From Lepidodermella squamata (taxonomy: Eukaryota; Gastrotricha): DNA of 64,000 nucleotides. The DNA is taken from the NCBI GenBank assembly GCA_047495785.1, contig JBLDXI010000026.1, positions 744,001 to 808,000 on the forward strand, written 5' to 3'. Position 1 is the first letter of the stretch. Each line of letters opens with the position of its first letter. Positions 24,601 through 36,651 of the stretch are shown piece by piece. The notes beneath the pieces are model-generated. The model was not told the origin of the DNA. It made no database searches and worked only from the letters and a program-made list of their open reading frames with translations. Both the position numbers and the translations under genes were made by a program.

Positions 24601-25440
24601 GATTCAGAATGAAAAGCTCTAAATGATGGGATTTTTTTAATTTCATTATTTTTTGAGCCGATTTTCCTTTACGCCCCTTGTCCTTTCGGCCAAGTTACCC
24701 CACAAAATACAGGTAATTACTGCTCGCGATTGCGACATCAGTTTTCCGAGTGTGTCATTCGAAAGGTATCACCTAGTGGAGTCATTAGGCGAAAACGGTG
24801 TTTTCCTCCGATTCCAGAATTCCTTGTTATAAATGCTAAAAATCTCAGCGCCTAAAATGAACGAGTTTGCACTGATCTTTCTTGTTATTTAAAAAAACGA
24901 TTTCCGAATTCGGTAAAAAATAAGTTGTAGCTCAGGTGGCAAGGAATGTTCCTATGAAAAAATTTTCGTGGAAAAATGTTGTTCTCCATGTGAAATCGGC
25001 CAGAATGCGACTTTCACGGCCCCACGCCACGGTACTTAATAATTTTTTGAAATTTTTGAAATTGTTACCACGTACCTTGCATTCCAGCAGCTACACATTT
25101 CTCAATGCGGCACCGCGGGCATGACCTTCGGTTGCTTGAATCTACCCGACAGGCCAAGGAACCGCCGATGCATTTCAGATCATCTCGAAAAATAGCTTTT
25201 CGCGTAAAAAATTTCTAAAAAATCCAACTTGATAACAAAAAAACCAAAGTTTTAGTGAATGACTGACCTCGCAAGCTCGGCATATTTTAGGATGGTACAA
25301 CTTTCGACGCTGAACAACTTTGCTGCAAACCTAAAATTAATAATTGAAATCAGTATTATAATTTTAAACCATGCAAAAAATTATACCCGGCAATATTCGA
25401 CGCGCTCGTTTTTTTGTTGCTCTGTGTAAGTTTTCGGCAT
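21688..25440 (-). CDS. Nuclear hormone receptor NHR-c
   Basis: Exons (minus): 25440-25387, 25330-25268, 25214-25076, 23540-23320, 23266-23149, 23094-22934, 22158-22056, 21998-21688; 389 aa, phases consistent. The first CxxC is split by intron 1 (YCR then VCSK). QRRKLYHP leads to the P-box CRACEKFF, itself split by intron 2; finger 2 is C-x6-C-x9-C-x2-C ending CPRC. The first exon (54 nt) and LBD exon 6 (161 nt) equal those of NHR-d. Intron 3 is 1.5 kb and holds a 52-bp perfect palindrome; intron 6 holds a TA-flanked MITE. It overlaps the convergent GPCR CDS by 6 bp. Confidence 0.87.
22677..22874. mobile_element. TA-flanked MITE (mariner-like ends)
   Basis: Inverted repeats with a few mismatches start CAGG(C/G)TGGCCAAAAAGGG and extend about 55 bp inward; TA dinucleotides flank both ends (22675-22676 and 22875-22876). 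At 198 bp it is non-autonomous. It lies in an intron of NHR-c. Confidence 0.82.
23978..24029. repeat. 52-bp perfect palindrome
   Basis: Every base of the left arm (starting CATGTCCAGGCCAAAGGAC) pairs with the right arm; the centre is GGCGCC. A related end, CGCCCCTTGTCCTTTCGGCC, occurs at 24671-24690 in the same orientation as the right arm, so this could be one end of a 0.7-kb decayed transposon. Confidence 0.9.
24671..24700. repeat. Partial copy of the 23978 palindrome arm
   Basis: Matches the right arm of the palindrome except for one inserted base, and continues into AAGTTACCCCAC. It may be the right terminal repeat of an element that starts at the palindrome. Confidence 0.6.
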
Positions 25441-26905
25441 TTTTTACGTCTCGATTATTATTTCACAAAAAGCTCATCAAAACGTTTCTATATGACATTA
25501 TAGAACTGTCAGATAGCAACTTATGTCGGCTTTAATAGGAAAAGTACGCGGTTGGACTTTGCCCGCTATCGATCCACGAGTAACAATAAGATGAAAAACT
25601 ACTACGTGTTAATCGATAACGCCCTTATAAAAGACACACACCTGTGATGAGTTGAGCGAGAACGTAGGGGGTTCAAAACCTGACTTGTGCGAGCGTGTGC
25701 TAAAAAGCTCAGACGTGAAGATGAATTCAATTTCACAGCGATTCGTCCTGATAATTAGGGTGACTTGAAAAATGTTATATGGGGCCACATACCTATATCG
25801 ACCATATCTACTTTTATTAGCGGCTTCAACACTGATTGATGTTGGGTGTTTTGTTCGAAGACTAAATTAACTTCAGCCGCGGCATTATTGTGGCGTCATA
25901 ATCGAGAAACGTATCTAATCTCTAATTTTTTCGAATTGTTGGTGTGGACAAATTTTCGCCTAAAAATAGATAGGTTTCTTGAAAGGTGATACCTTCTGAA
26001 ATCAGCGCGCTTTGAAATTATCCTGGGATAACCTGGGTGGGGAGAACATTTTTTTGAAGTTAATAGCCACTATCTAAATTTCAAGATACGCCAACGCCCA
26101 GATTTCTCTCGGGCCTAAAATAATTTTTATCCACGGGAAAGGAAAACCGCTTTTCGAATTCGGGCGAGTGGGGGTTTTAGCGTAGATTCCAGGTCAAATT
26201 TGCGACGAGGTGAGTTTTTCGGTCAAGTTACCAGGGCAAAAAATCCAATTTTTCATGATGCGGACAAATTTTAAATTTAATTAAATATGAGTTTTTGAAT
26301 CGGAGGCATTCCAGGTGTAGGATTTGGATGGGTTGGTTTTTTTGAGGCGCTAAATACCTTTGATTTCAGGTCAATAATCTAATGTCGATGAGCTGGCTCC
26401 TAGAATGGAATTCAGATCATATTTTTTAGGCTAATTTTCGCCCAAAGCTGTAAATCATTCCTTAGAAACTGATCGAAATGATGATTCACAGAAGCGCCGT
26501 GACTTCAAGGTGAAACTCTACTTATATAATCAGCGAAATTTTCTGAAATTCGCAGCAAATTTACAGCTTCTGGGTACAGAAAATATTTATCCTGAATGGA
26601 AATTTGATGGTTTAAAGAGGGCTTAGAACGATGGGCTAATTCGCGTTTATAGTATATTAAAAATTATACCGTGAGACAGCTGTCAAAATAAAACTTCTGT
26701 ATGTTTTGCAAATTTTATTCTTCGCATGCTGATATTGGCGGTATAGTAAGGTACATATACATAATATTATTCAGTTGTTTAATCCGGACTGGTCTAATCG
26801 GATGAAACTTTCTCTTCTGAGCCAGAAGACAAGCATGATTCAGAAATAATTTTCAAGCAAAAAAAGCATGTTTATTTTGCCATAAAAAAATATCCATCAG
26901 TTCAA
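25441..26905. other. Intergenic, no gene seen
   Basis: Contains the NHR-c upstream region. No open frame with splice or domain support. Confidence 0.5.
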
Positions 26906-27199
26906 TCAGAAGAGACTGTGATCGATGGCCAGTTTGCTTTCACTTGGATTCGTGTAATAGTCTTGCGACAAGCGGCGCCAAAGCGGGCCCAGTCCAATAA
27001 TGTCCCACTTTTTCTTTACTCGATCAAAATTTTGAAGCCTGATAGAAAAAAATGCGATTTTTTCGGAATATATTAGGAATATTTAAAAAGTGTCTTACGA
27101 TGAAGAATCCTCAAATGCTCCATTTTCTAAAGCCATTGCTCGTTCTAGATGAACGAGGCAAATAACCAGAACTATCAAATATGTCGCAGAAGATGCCAT
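26906..27199 (-). CDS. Small secreted peptide SP1
   Basis: Two exons, 27199-27099 and 27038-26906, split in phase 2; 77 aa. Residues 1-24 form a signal peptide (MASSATYLIVLVICLVHLER region). A short acidic linker (ENGAFEDSSS) ends exon 1. Exon 2 carries a basic, Trp-containing stretch (RVKKKWDIIGLGPLWRRL). No cysteine remains after the signal peptide. It has the exon plan of the other secreted peptides here. Function unknown; a processed signalling or defence peptide is possible. Confidence 0.68.
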
Positions 27200-27384
27200 T
27201 TTTTGCCAAAAATCGACAGCATGAAAAACGAACACAAATTTAAGTGACTCCGTGACGTGAATATTTCGTGACATTTTATCTTTCGATACTGCTAACTTGA
27301 TAATATTGACATATGGCATGGAGAATCGAAAGCTTTGGCGATGAAATTTTCTCACGAGATAATTCAGTTTATTTTCGATCAAAA

Positions 27385-27534
27385 ATGCGTTTAACCTGCT
27401 TTATCGGTGTCTTTTTAATTGTAGCGAGTCTGGTCATTTTCTGGCCGGGTGGTGGTACCAATCAGGTGGCAGCGTTTGCCGCCAGAAGCAGCCGCTTCCG
27501 ACTGTCAGCATTTCGCCCTCGAACGTACTTTTGA
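27385..27534 (+). CDS. Small secreted or membrane peptide SP2
   Basis: Single-exon frame of 49 aa starting at an AAAAATG context. A hydrophobic leader (MRLTCFIGVFLIVASLVIFW) is followed by a Gly- and Arg-rich tail without cysteine. It is divergent from SP1, 185 bp apart. It lacks the intron of the main family, so support is weaker. Confidence 0.42.
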   Translation: MRLTCFIGVFLIVASLVIFWPGGGTNQVAAFAARSSRFRLSAFRPRTYF

Positions 27535-27782
27535 AATTCAGCTGAAAAAAATGAATTCAGCCTTGTTTTTTATATAGGAAGCGCATTAGAACCACATTGG
27601 TGCGACAGCGACTATTGCCAAGTAAAAGCTCGTGGCATTCACCCTCGTGAAGAGTCTGTAAACTTGATGAAAACCGGACAGTATATATATAAACGCCTAA
27701 TTTCATGAAAATAAAACATGACCTAATACTTTATTTTTCGCCAAGTTTTTTTTGTACAGGAAGCCTTTGCGTTATTAAACAG

Positions 27783-28130
27783 TGGACGTCTGAAAACGGA
27801 CCTGAAACGTCCATTTCACCATGAGAATGTCGTCGCTGATAGAACGTCCCTCGAACGTCCACTGCGCAAATCTCTCAGAACGTCCATACAATCTTCAAAG
27901 TTATCTTTTGAAGGTCCACTGTTTTCAATTGAAACCTGATCACGAAACCGAAACACGTGATTCTAGACATGGTTGTAGACAGGAAAAGTTACATTTTTGT
28001 ACGTGATTGCGGCAGACACAATGGACGTATGGAACGGACTTGTATAAGGTCCATTCCTCCTTATAGAAATGTCGCTCGTTTTTCTCACTCGTCCGTTATC
28101 GATCAAAAATTGCACATCGCAACGTCCACA
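27783..28130. repeat. Cluster of GGACGT/ACGTCC words
   Basis: About nine near-copies of a GGACGT or ACGTCCA word in both orientations (for example 27783, 27807, 27854, 27879, 28120). The spacing suggests two diverged halves of about 240 bp. Could be a binding-site cluster or a decayed repeat. Confidence 0.45.
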
Positions 28131-29855
28131 TCGACACGTGAGAGCTAACGATGAAGATGTCCTTTTTCTCAGCGAAATTTCCGATAAATATTCCAAAAAA
28201 CCTTCTTGCCAAATAGTTGTTTATTCAAGAGCAAAAATCCAACGATCGATTTTACAATTCAGTGCTTATTTTTCTGATAAATCACCAGTCTTTGATGCCG
28301 ATATTGAGAAAGTGCATCGGTATCGATGAAAAAAGGAAAAAGTCAGATTCACAAATTGAACGCAAAAATTCAGTCCTGCGCGAGCTAAATGACTACCCAA
28401 GCAGCTGCTGACCGATATAGCAAAATCGATCTTAAAGGACTCGATCCATATATATTTCAATCATAAAAAACAAGCACTGTGTCTATGGCAACTCGATTGT
28501 TAAATTAGGCAGTCCACATTTTTAATAAATGTTTATCTCTCTATTAGACCCAAAAACCGAGTCCACAGGTCATTTTGCCTTCATGCATTTTAGATGCTAA
28601 TTGGAGTGCAAATTTGCGCTTCAAATATAATTGACGAGAAAATAGGTACATATACTTACAGGTATATCAAAGTGCAAATTTAGTTACGATTTTGTTTCAA
28701 AAAATTTCCGATATTTTTTTCTGCTAGCGATGCAACGATTTAGTCGATAATTCTTTCGTCCATGTTTGTACCTATTCTTGGAAAAATTCGAGAGATATTT
28801 TGAATAAAATCCACGCTGTCCCAGTAATGTTTTCTAGAATTTGATTTTCAAAATCAGAATCGTCGAATTTCAGCAAGATGAACTTTGCATAATTCAATAA
28901 CTACTTGAAATCCGTAGAAAGCAGCATAATCCAATATATTGCGTGGTATAACGTACATTGGTACACCTTTTTTTATCTGTCGGCCTACCTTTGCTTTGCC
29001 GATTTAATTTAGGAGAAATGCCGAAGCAACAACATGCCACATGCATAGTACAAAGCTGTCAATTTTTTATTCTGATCCAATCATCGATCGGGACTTCTTT
29101 CCAATCCAATGAAAATCCAATGAACCCTAGTCATACTTCTGTGTCTCCCAGCCTCTTTGGTTGCGGCTCTTGCAGTATGGTAGGGCAAATTTCGAATGCC
29201 CCCATTTCAGAGCATTAGGGTAAGTTCGTACCAGTAAATTCGTATCGTGGTCCTTTCGTACTAATACATTCTCATATCATGTCATTTTCATTTCGTGATC
29301 AATTTATGCCAGGAAAAGAGACCTTTTTGCCCGTGAGTTCGCCCGTGCTTCAACGAGTTGAGTTAAGAGCGGTTACATTTTCGATCACTTTGCGTACGTT
29401 TTGAGTGGAATCGGAACTATAAAATCTTACATTTTGGCCTCTCCTTAATCATAATTTTGCAATTACATACTAAATAAAAAATTTGTGAAACATTTAGGCG
29501 GTTCTATGACCTAGTTTCGGGCTGCGCGCGCTCAGCCAATTAGCGTGACCTCTATTGAGTTAATTATTACTTGAACTAGTCATTACTAATATGCTTGTTG
29601 CTAATTTCTACAATTATGTGCGTGTATTAGGGTAGGGTGAGATCATCGAAAGAAAGTCTAAAAATTCTGAAATTAATTTTTCGTAGAATTTTTATCGACT
29701 TTTAACCGGCGTGGAAGTTCAAAATCGCCGCGTCGCATATTACACAGTAGGTCTGCGCTTATGTTGGACTGTGCGCTTTAAAAGTTAGCACATTGCTTGG
29801 AAAACGCGTCCCTCGTGTTTATCAGTGCCTAAACGTGTCTAGCTGGGGGCGACTA
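28131..29855. other. Intergenic, no gene seen
   Basis: Open frames at 28217-28411, 28266-28460 and 28958-29218 show no domain, leader or splice support. Confidence 0.5.
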
Positions 29856-31417
29856 CACTGTAAAAAATAGGGTGCTGATTACCCTGGGTATTTACCCTTT
29901 TTCAATTTTTTGAGGGGTAAATGCTCTCGCCGATTCCTTTGTGGTAATTCGCTCCAAGGTAAAAGTGGGGTAAATACCCTTGGGTGGTAATTAACTGTGG
30001 CAATTCTTTTCTTGGGTGGCAATCTAAGGGCAATCACCCTCGCGCAAATTTGTTAATTCTATTTCAATAAATAAATTATTTATTTGATTTTTAATTATGA
30101 AATATTAGTGTTATAAACCTCTAAAACATGTTAGCATAAGTAAAAAAAGTTGAGGATAAACTCTGGTAAATGTCTCATGGTCGAGGATGGTCAAAACAAA
30201 ATGACATCCTGAGTCTGAATTTTACCGTATACCTTCGTATGTGCAGCGCTGATATGATGCGCAGTAAGATCCTTTCAGAGATTTTGATATCGATTTTGCA
30301 GCCACCTGAGCCAGGCAAAAAGGTCCCTTAATAAATTAGAAGTCCCTCCCTGATAATACGGTAGATACGGTATACCGTAGCCGAGTTATTTCAGGGTTGG
30401 ATTTTAAACATAAACAAAAATAACCAATAATCGCAGCTAATTGTCAAGATCTATGGGATGACGCAAAATTTCAGCTAATTTTAGTGCCGGCAACGTGGCT
30501 AGCATCGCCAACTCTCTAAAATCGTTCTTCAATTGGATTCTAGATTATAGCTCTCAATTAGTAACAGGGTCCTCGCTAAATCTTAATCAAATAAATCTAA
30601 ATGAAATGACTGGTTCAACTCAATTTAAAACTGCAATTCCTAAGCAATTAATCAAAGCAATTAAGAAGCTCCACCTAGTCAATAGTCAAGTCGGTTTCAC
30701 CTTTTTAAAATATCACCTCCACTCAATCAGCAGTGGCTTCCCAATTGAGCTAGCGCTATTCGGTGGTGCAACTTTGGAGTATCAACTTTATCGATTTGCT
30801 TTGCGAAATGACTTGCATTCAATCTCATAACTCAAATCAGCCGAATTCTAAAAAATGGCTGAACTCAGCCTAGTGCATATGCAAATCAGTCGATTCGCTC
30901 GTAAGCGCTGCTGCATAGAAAGGCCTCCTTGCTAAAAACTAGCTCTAATCATTCATTTGCAATGTGAAATGAAAAGAAGACAATTGAAAAAGTAAATATC
31001 GCGCGCAAGTCAAGTTGCAGGTTTCCGTGTTATAGGTGTGTTAAGGGTGTTACGTTTTCCGGTGTTATCAAAGGTAACCCGGTGGCCTTTGGTGCCATCC
31101 GGATACCTTGGGACCCTCCTTATTAATTCGAATAATTAATTATTTAATTGAATAAGTTAAAATAATTTATTTGAATAATTATTCAAAAATAAATTCCAAA
31201 AAATTTAATTGAAATAATTAAGAATAATTTCAGGTTAATTACCCCTCAGCAATGAAAGACATGCTGGAAGATAATTACCCTCTCTGTGGTAAATAATCCT
31301 TACGAAAAAAACTCAGAGGAGTAATTTCAATGCACCCCGTGTGCATTTTACCCCCCAAGCGCCATACAATTGAATGGAGTAAATTCGGGGTAATCACCCC
31401 CCTATTTTTTACAGTGT
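29856..31417. mobile_element. TIR transposon, TA target site
   Basis: Ends are inverted repeats CACTGTAAAAAATAGGG, each flanked by TA (29854-29855 and 31418-31419). The subterminal regions repeat GGGTAA and TTACCC words. An internal frame at 30495-30830 (111 aa) shows no transposase motif, so the 1.56-kb copy looks non-autonomous or dead. Confidence 0.78.
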
Positions 31418-31419
31418 AT

Positions 31420-32857
31420 AGGATTTATGCAGTTTTTGTATATTCCATTGTAATTATTGATGATGGTGAAAGTGATCTCGATGATCAGGGAGATGACGGT
31501 GATGACGAGTGATAAATGAATTATAAAGCGTTAAATAAACACGAGACGAAATGGTCGCTACTTCATCTTTAATTGTTATGAAAATCACGAAATTGCCGTT
31601 TAAATTAAAGTTTTAAATTTTATTTTTTTACATGAGAATTTTACCATCTTATTACGAAATGACCACGGTGCGAATTTCTGGGTACGAAGCTACTTTTTGC
31701 CTGTGGAGAATCCTACAAACTTTCGAAAAGATCATCAGGAGCATCTATTAGGGTAAACACGGAGCTATTGTAGATTTCCTAAAAAATTTCCTAAGCTTTC
31801 TGATGGGGTCGACTCTTTTAAGTTCTGAATTTTCTAGATTCTTCTTACGGGTTGCTGAACGCTTTTTATGACAATCCGACTAAAATCTTCCTTAACATTC
31901 TGTGTAACAATGCTTCAATGCTTAGTTGCAAATCATCTCACGTTTTTATCATTTTTTTGAAATTTCAGAAATCTCATTTATGCAAGTGCAAAGCTGGTCA
32001 TGAAAAAAATCGGTCATAATTCAGTGCCAATCGGGTCAGTGCGCGGGCCGCAATAAATTTTTAATCCGCAATCCACGCAAACAACATTCCTTGAAATAGA
32101 AGAAATTAAAAATCGGTGTTTGCTCACGGAGCAATTCAACAAATGCCGTTGCGAATATTATTATCATGTAAAAACGCAAGTTGATGATGAATTTCATCGA
32201 TCGGAACTGAAAGATTGCCAGCATCCACGCCTGAGAATATTGCGAACACCGAATAATGTATTTCCTCTTAATGCATTAGTTCTCGGTTCTCGGACAGTTG
32301 TTTTCGACAGGTGTAGCTGTGAAAACCAAACTGAGCAATGCAATGCAATTCATTTCCCCCATCGTCGTCTGCCTATCATGCTAAGCGGACGATTTTTTTT
32401 GTGGGCTACTATTTTTTGAAAATTGATCTCTTATACGAAGCCCGTCTGCCTCGCTTTTCTATGAAGGAATTTCAATCGAGTGCTAATCGATGTCTATAAT
32501 ATATGAAGAGTCAAAATTCACTCTCAAGGACGGGTCAGATTTGACGGCGTATGGTCAAATTTTATTTCATTATTATCGGAAAAATGCGAAGAATATTTCT
32601 GATATTTATGATTATCAAATTATTTCTCTCAGATTCCTGTCACGGCCCTATTTGTGATTTGCTTTATTATTATTTTGATGTCGACAAATATTTTTATATG
32701 CTGATTTCTTGACCCAGGACCCGCTGCTTGGTAACACTTTATTGGGGGTACTAAATGACGCAAGTGACTTTATAATAGCATGTCCTACTTCCGAATAATT
32801 TTGCGTGCGATAAACAGGAAAAATCAGAATATTTCGTCTTTTTTCCAGGAATTTATT
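31420..32857. other. Intergenic with weak coding signals
   Basis: Around 32100-32400 (+) an open stretch contains spaced cysteines (FNKCRCEYYY, RCSCENQTEQC), but has no start codon or clear splice sites. A minus-strand frame with a hydrophobic start overlaps it. Neither is convincing. Confidence 0.4.
32036..32197 (-). CDS. Possible secreted micropeptide
   Basis: 53-aa frame with a hydrophobic N-terminus (MKFIINLRFYMIIIFATAF) and a basic tail containing ECCLRGLR. The CC pair recalls insulin A chains, but the third and fourth cysteines are missing. Weak; may be chance. Confidence 0.25.
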   Translation of the reverse strand: MKFIINLRFYMIIIFATAFVELLREQTPIFNFFYFKECCLRGLRIKNLLRPAH

Positions 32858-33212
32858 ATGGCTAGATTTTCTTTGTATTTTCCGATTTTTCTCCTGGCAC
32901 TGTTTTGCGCCATCGAAATTACCCTGGCTTGGAACGTTGCGTTCGGCGATACCGACGAGTCTGACGATGAAAACCTGCAAATAGTTAGAGATCGACCTGC
33001 AATGTTAGTAATTTCCAAAAATTTCGAAAAAAATCATTAAAATTTCAAAAAATTTCTTTAGTTTCGAAGACGATGAAGCAAGTGCCAATGATATCAGTGA
33101 CGACGGCGATGATGATGAGGAAATCCCGGCACCACTTTGGCTCGTCCAAAAACGCTACAACCCGTACCAAGTTCGCGTGCAGCCGGTTGGCTTTCGGCAG
33201 AAAATCGGCTAA
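32858..33212 (+). CDS. Small secreted peptide SP3
   Basis: Exons 32858-33003 and 33062-33212, phase-2 intron, 98 aa. The signal peptide covers about residues 1-23. A long Asp/Glu-rich linker runs through both exons (DESDDEN, DDGDDDEE). The C-terminus is a basic, aromatic segment after a Lys-Arg site (WLVQKRYNPYQVRVQPVGF). This acidic pro-region plus basic tail is typical of processed peptide precursors. An acceptor-like TTTTTTCCAG lies 9 bp before the start codon, suggesting a leader intron or trans-splice site. An AATAAA-type signal follows at about 33293. Confidence 0.75.
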
Positions 33213-33415
33213 AATTTGTCTATATTAATTAATCATCACGCGGCGAAAAAATCATGATTTTCAATTGAATTATGTCTTTGACAGTTTATGAGAATAAAAT
33301 TATGCTTCGCTTGTTTTAACTTGGAAATTCTTATTTTGAATCACGCAACGATTTTAAGAGTGAGATCCTCAATCCCGAGTCATTTCTACCAAAATTTAAA
33401 AATCATCAAAAAAAC

Positions 33416-33717
33416 ATGAAATCCACCTTATTTTGCGTTCTTTTCATTGCGGCCCTTCTGCCGGCTAATTTAGTATATTGCTTCGATTTTGTTGAGAACG
33501 AACTCAATGAACGGTAAGAAACTTCATATTGAAAAAATTCACTCATTTGGAAGGAAATAATACATTTTTTTACCACTACAGTACACCTGAGCTATTTGGC
33601 GAGACTTTTAAACGCTTTTACCCAGCTGCTCTTTACGGCAGTAGACCCCATATCGGCACGGCTAAGCGACGTTGGTCACCTGGACTGGCCGCATCTCTTC
33701 ATAAGCAATTTGATTGA
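33416..33717 (+). CDS. Small secreted peptide SP4
   Basis: Exons 33416-33513 and 33582-33717, phase-2 intron, 77 aa. Residues 1-22 are a signal peptide; exon 1 ends in an acidic stretch (FDFVENELNER). Exon 2 opens TPELFGETFKRFYP and has a second basic site (AKRRWSPG). It is a clear paralog of SP5: the PE(L/F)FGE-x-F-KRF block is shared. Lys-Arg sites suggest proprotein-convertase processing. Function unknown. Confidence 0.78.
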
Positions 33718-34975
33718 AAATGGGACATCTAATGCTAATGTCTACAAGTCGCAACTTTAACACTTAAAAAGTCTTGCTTATAAAATTATAATTAACTTTA
33801 ATAAACTAATTAGCAAATTATACTTTTTATCATAAATAAAATTACAGATTGAGACATTTATTATTTTTTTTTATCATCTCCGTAATGAGGACAGGATCTG
33901 GGACACATTTTGCATAAAATTCTCTGTCTCATTATATAGCCTTTTTGGATCGAAAATCGATTTTCGGAAAAAGTTGAATGCAGCGCGACTTCGGGCTTCG
34001 TTTTGGGAACCCCTAATATCTCTGTAATGACTCTGTGATGGTAATTTCGGGCAAAAACTGATTTTTGTCCTTCAACCTCAATTTATTTTACGATCGCAAA
34101 ACTTTGAATGGGCGTGACCTACAAAATATTTATATATGACCGTGTTAACAAATGAAAAGTGGTTCTCACTCAGTTTGTCTTGGTGGGGATTTTAAAATTT
34201 AAAATTGCAGACCTCGGCTATGCTCTCATTCTCCTTTTATAGAAGACTGGAAACACCAAAGTGTCGCTTCCGACTAGCTTGCTTCCTCCTACTTTTCGAA
34301 TATCCAGCGAAATTCCTCATCTCAGATTACCCTAAAATATGTCGCGAAAAGTAAATGACATCGGAATTATTGCGTGGGGGATTATCAGTTGATGCAATAA
34401 AAACCTCAATTTGTTTATAAGCGCGCATTCATCAAAATTCGCATTTTTTGCTAATATAGTCAGCTTTGAAGACCATTTTCTCTTCAACCTCAATAGCTAT
34501 CAATAAATTTTTTATATTGTTCGACTCCTCGTTAATTGATCTCGAAATTGGCATCAAAATCTCCCCCTGTCCAAAATTTCGCAAAATCCCACTTTTCACT
34601 TGTTAACGGTCATATATGACAGGGCGGTTGTGACGTCAAGTTCTAGATTTTAGGCTAATATGTTGAGCCTCTGTGTCCTAGTACCTTGTACCAACCAGCC
34701 TATCGTCTAGCCCAAGCGACATAAGGTTATTTCGTGTATGCGCCCTGGCTTTGAGATACGGGTTTCGATTTTCACCAATTAAATTCGCGTGAAATTTGGC
34801 ATATGCGACACTCTATTTGCGAATTGTAATTACAATAATGCAACATGCAATTATAAGCTTCTTATAAAAATAGCCCTAGTATAAATATAGAAGCATCTTG
34901 CTAAATAACCGCCCACAATTTTTGCTTTCTTTATCACTTGTATCACCACATATCGTAGGAAATTTTTTCTCGAAG
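33718..34975. other. Intergenic, no gene seen
   Basis: Separates paralogs SP4 and SP5. No supported open frame. Confidence 0.5.
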
Positions 34976-35528
34976 ATGAAATCAGCTATATTTTGCCTAT
35001 TCGTCGTTGCTATTCTCCTGCCTAGCCAGATTATTCAAGCTTTCGACATGCTGGATGAACTCGAGGAAAGGTGAGATTAAAGATCACTCCCTAAAATATT
35101 TAAAAAATTTGAGAATTGCCAGAAAAATTAGAGAAGCTTGGCCAAAAATTTGATAATGCAAAATGTATCTCAAGGAGATTAATTTATTTTTAATTTATTT
35201 TGCCAAGCCAGTGCAGCCGATTTCTCTTTTCATTCTTTTCACTTTTCCTAATTAATCAATTCCTAATTAATAATATATTTTTATCACTGGCTTTCCGCAG
35301 TTTGACTAAAATAAATATCAAATTTTCTCGAATTTTCTCGTTAACAGGGATCCGGAATTTTTCGGCGAAAAGTTCCATAAAAGGTTCCTGCCAATGAGCT
35401 ACTACGACCCGAGAGCTGGAGCCGTTGCAGACGTCGGCAAACGTAAGCAAACGTCGGCAACCGTCGGCAAACGGCAGTGGTTTGCGACAAATAACAAAGC
35501 TATGCGCGACGCTCTGGTCGGAAACTAA
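34976..35528 (+). CDS. Small secreted peptide SP5, with two Gly-Lys-Arg sites
   Basis: Exons 34976-35070 and 35348-35528, phase-2 intron, 91 aa. Signal peptide about residues 1-22, acidic linker (FDMLDELEER), then DPEFFGEKFHKRFLP shared with SP4. Two Gly-Lys-Arg sites (DVGKRKQTSATVGKRQWF) are of the kind that give C-terminally amidated peptides in neuropeptide precursors. The tail is QWFATNNKAMRDALVGN. Best inference is a neuropeptide-like precursor; the peptide family is not recognised. Confidence 0.8.
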
Positions 35529-36651
35529 AATAAATTGTTCTTCCTATTTCAATGTAAAAGAATGAACTATAACGATTTTTTCATAGTAATTGTCGATTTT
35601 TTTTATCAAAAAGGAATTTCCTCTAATTTTTGCTAATTTAACTAAGAATGTCGAATAAAAAATGGCAATTTAATACGTAATTATTAATTTTCTTAGTGAA
35701 AGTAAGCAAGGTGATTCACCTGATCGGATATCTATTTCTTAAACTCCACTATTTTAAGAAAAAATTACGAACTTTTTCCTTATCGAAACATTTTATTTCG
35801 ATAGAGAGAAATCGCTGAAAACTCAATTTTTTACCATATACGTTACGACACCTGAGCGATTATCTCAAAAACGCTGATGGTTAAGAAGCCGCTCTCAAAG
35901 AAAAATGTCATCAACGACACGAGATCTACCTATAGTTATGCATTCAGCCTTTGTTGACGAATGATTGTTTTTTTTGCAAAATCGATCATTTTGATGACAC
36001 TTAATTTGGTGGGACAAAAAGTCATGGCTCATCGCCAAGCCTACGATGATGAGACACCCTGATTGTCTTACGATCAGCTCTCAGCTGTCCGCTGTCCGCT
36101 GTCTCTGAGCTGAGACGATTAGTCTCCCTACAGGAATTTCCGGATATTTTCGCGGTAGCTTTCACAGGCAAAATTGTGTCAACCGGACTATAAGATAGTG
36201 CCAGCAGCCGATAATGTCCAGGCTAAAAATGTCCAGACTAGTCGGGTTATAGGCAGCGTACTCGATGTTCAGTATAAGCATGTTTTCTGACGTGAACGAT
36301 TGATTTCAAGTCGAAATTTCACAGTGATGAATTTTTGTTATTCTCAAGTTTTATCAAATTTCACCCCCGCAACCTCTCCCCTATAGCTCGGAAGCGATCG
36401 AAACGAAGGTTGTAAACAGCCGGAACCGGACTTGCGAGCCTTCCCAGAGCTAGAAAAGTACGTTTTAACCGAGAAATGTCCACACTTTTTCTGCGAAAGA
36501 GAGCAACTAGGGAAGCCGTAAGATTTTACAGCAGAAATTCCGGTTTTTAGAAGACTGGACGTCAAACAAAACTATCGCTGTATTAAAATTAATAACGCCC
36601 AATTATTTATATTATTGCAATATTTTATTAAAACCCTTAGCGGGTCTCACT
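35529..36651. other. Intergenic, no gene seen
   Basis: Contains a local Pu/Py hairpin-prone stretch near 36075-36125 (CAGCTGTCCGCTGTCC words). No gene. Confidence 0.5.

Noticed and set aside
28958-29218. 86-aa plus-strand frame
   Set aside because: Weak hydrophobic start only; no intron plan or partner sequence.
32120-32419. Cys-rich 99-aa frame resembling a cystine-knot exon
   Set aside because: No ATG and no consistent splice sites; cysteine spacing matches no family I can name.
32848-32860. Spliced-leader acceptor before SP3
   Set aside because: TTTTTTCCAG fits a trans-splice site, but a 5' UTR intron explains it equally well without RNA data.
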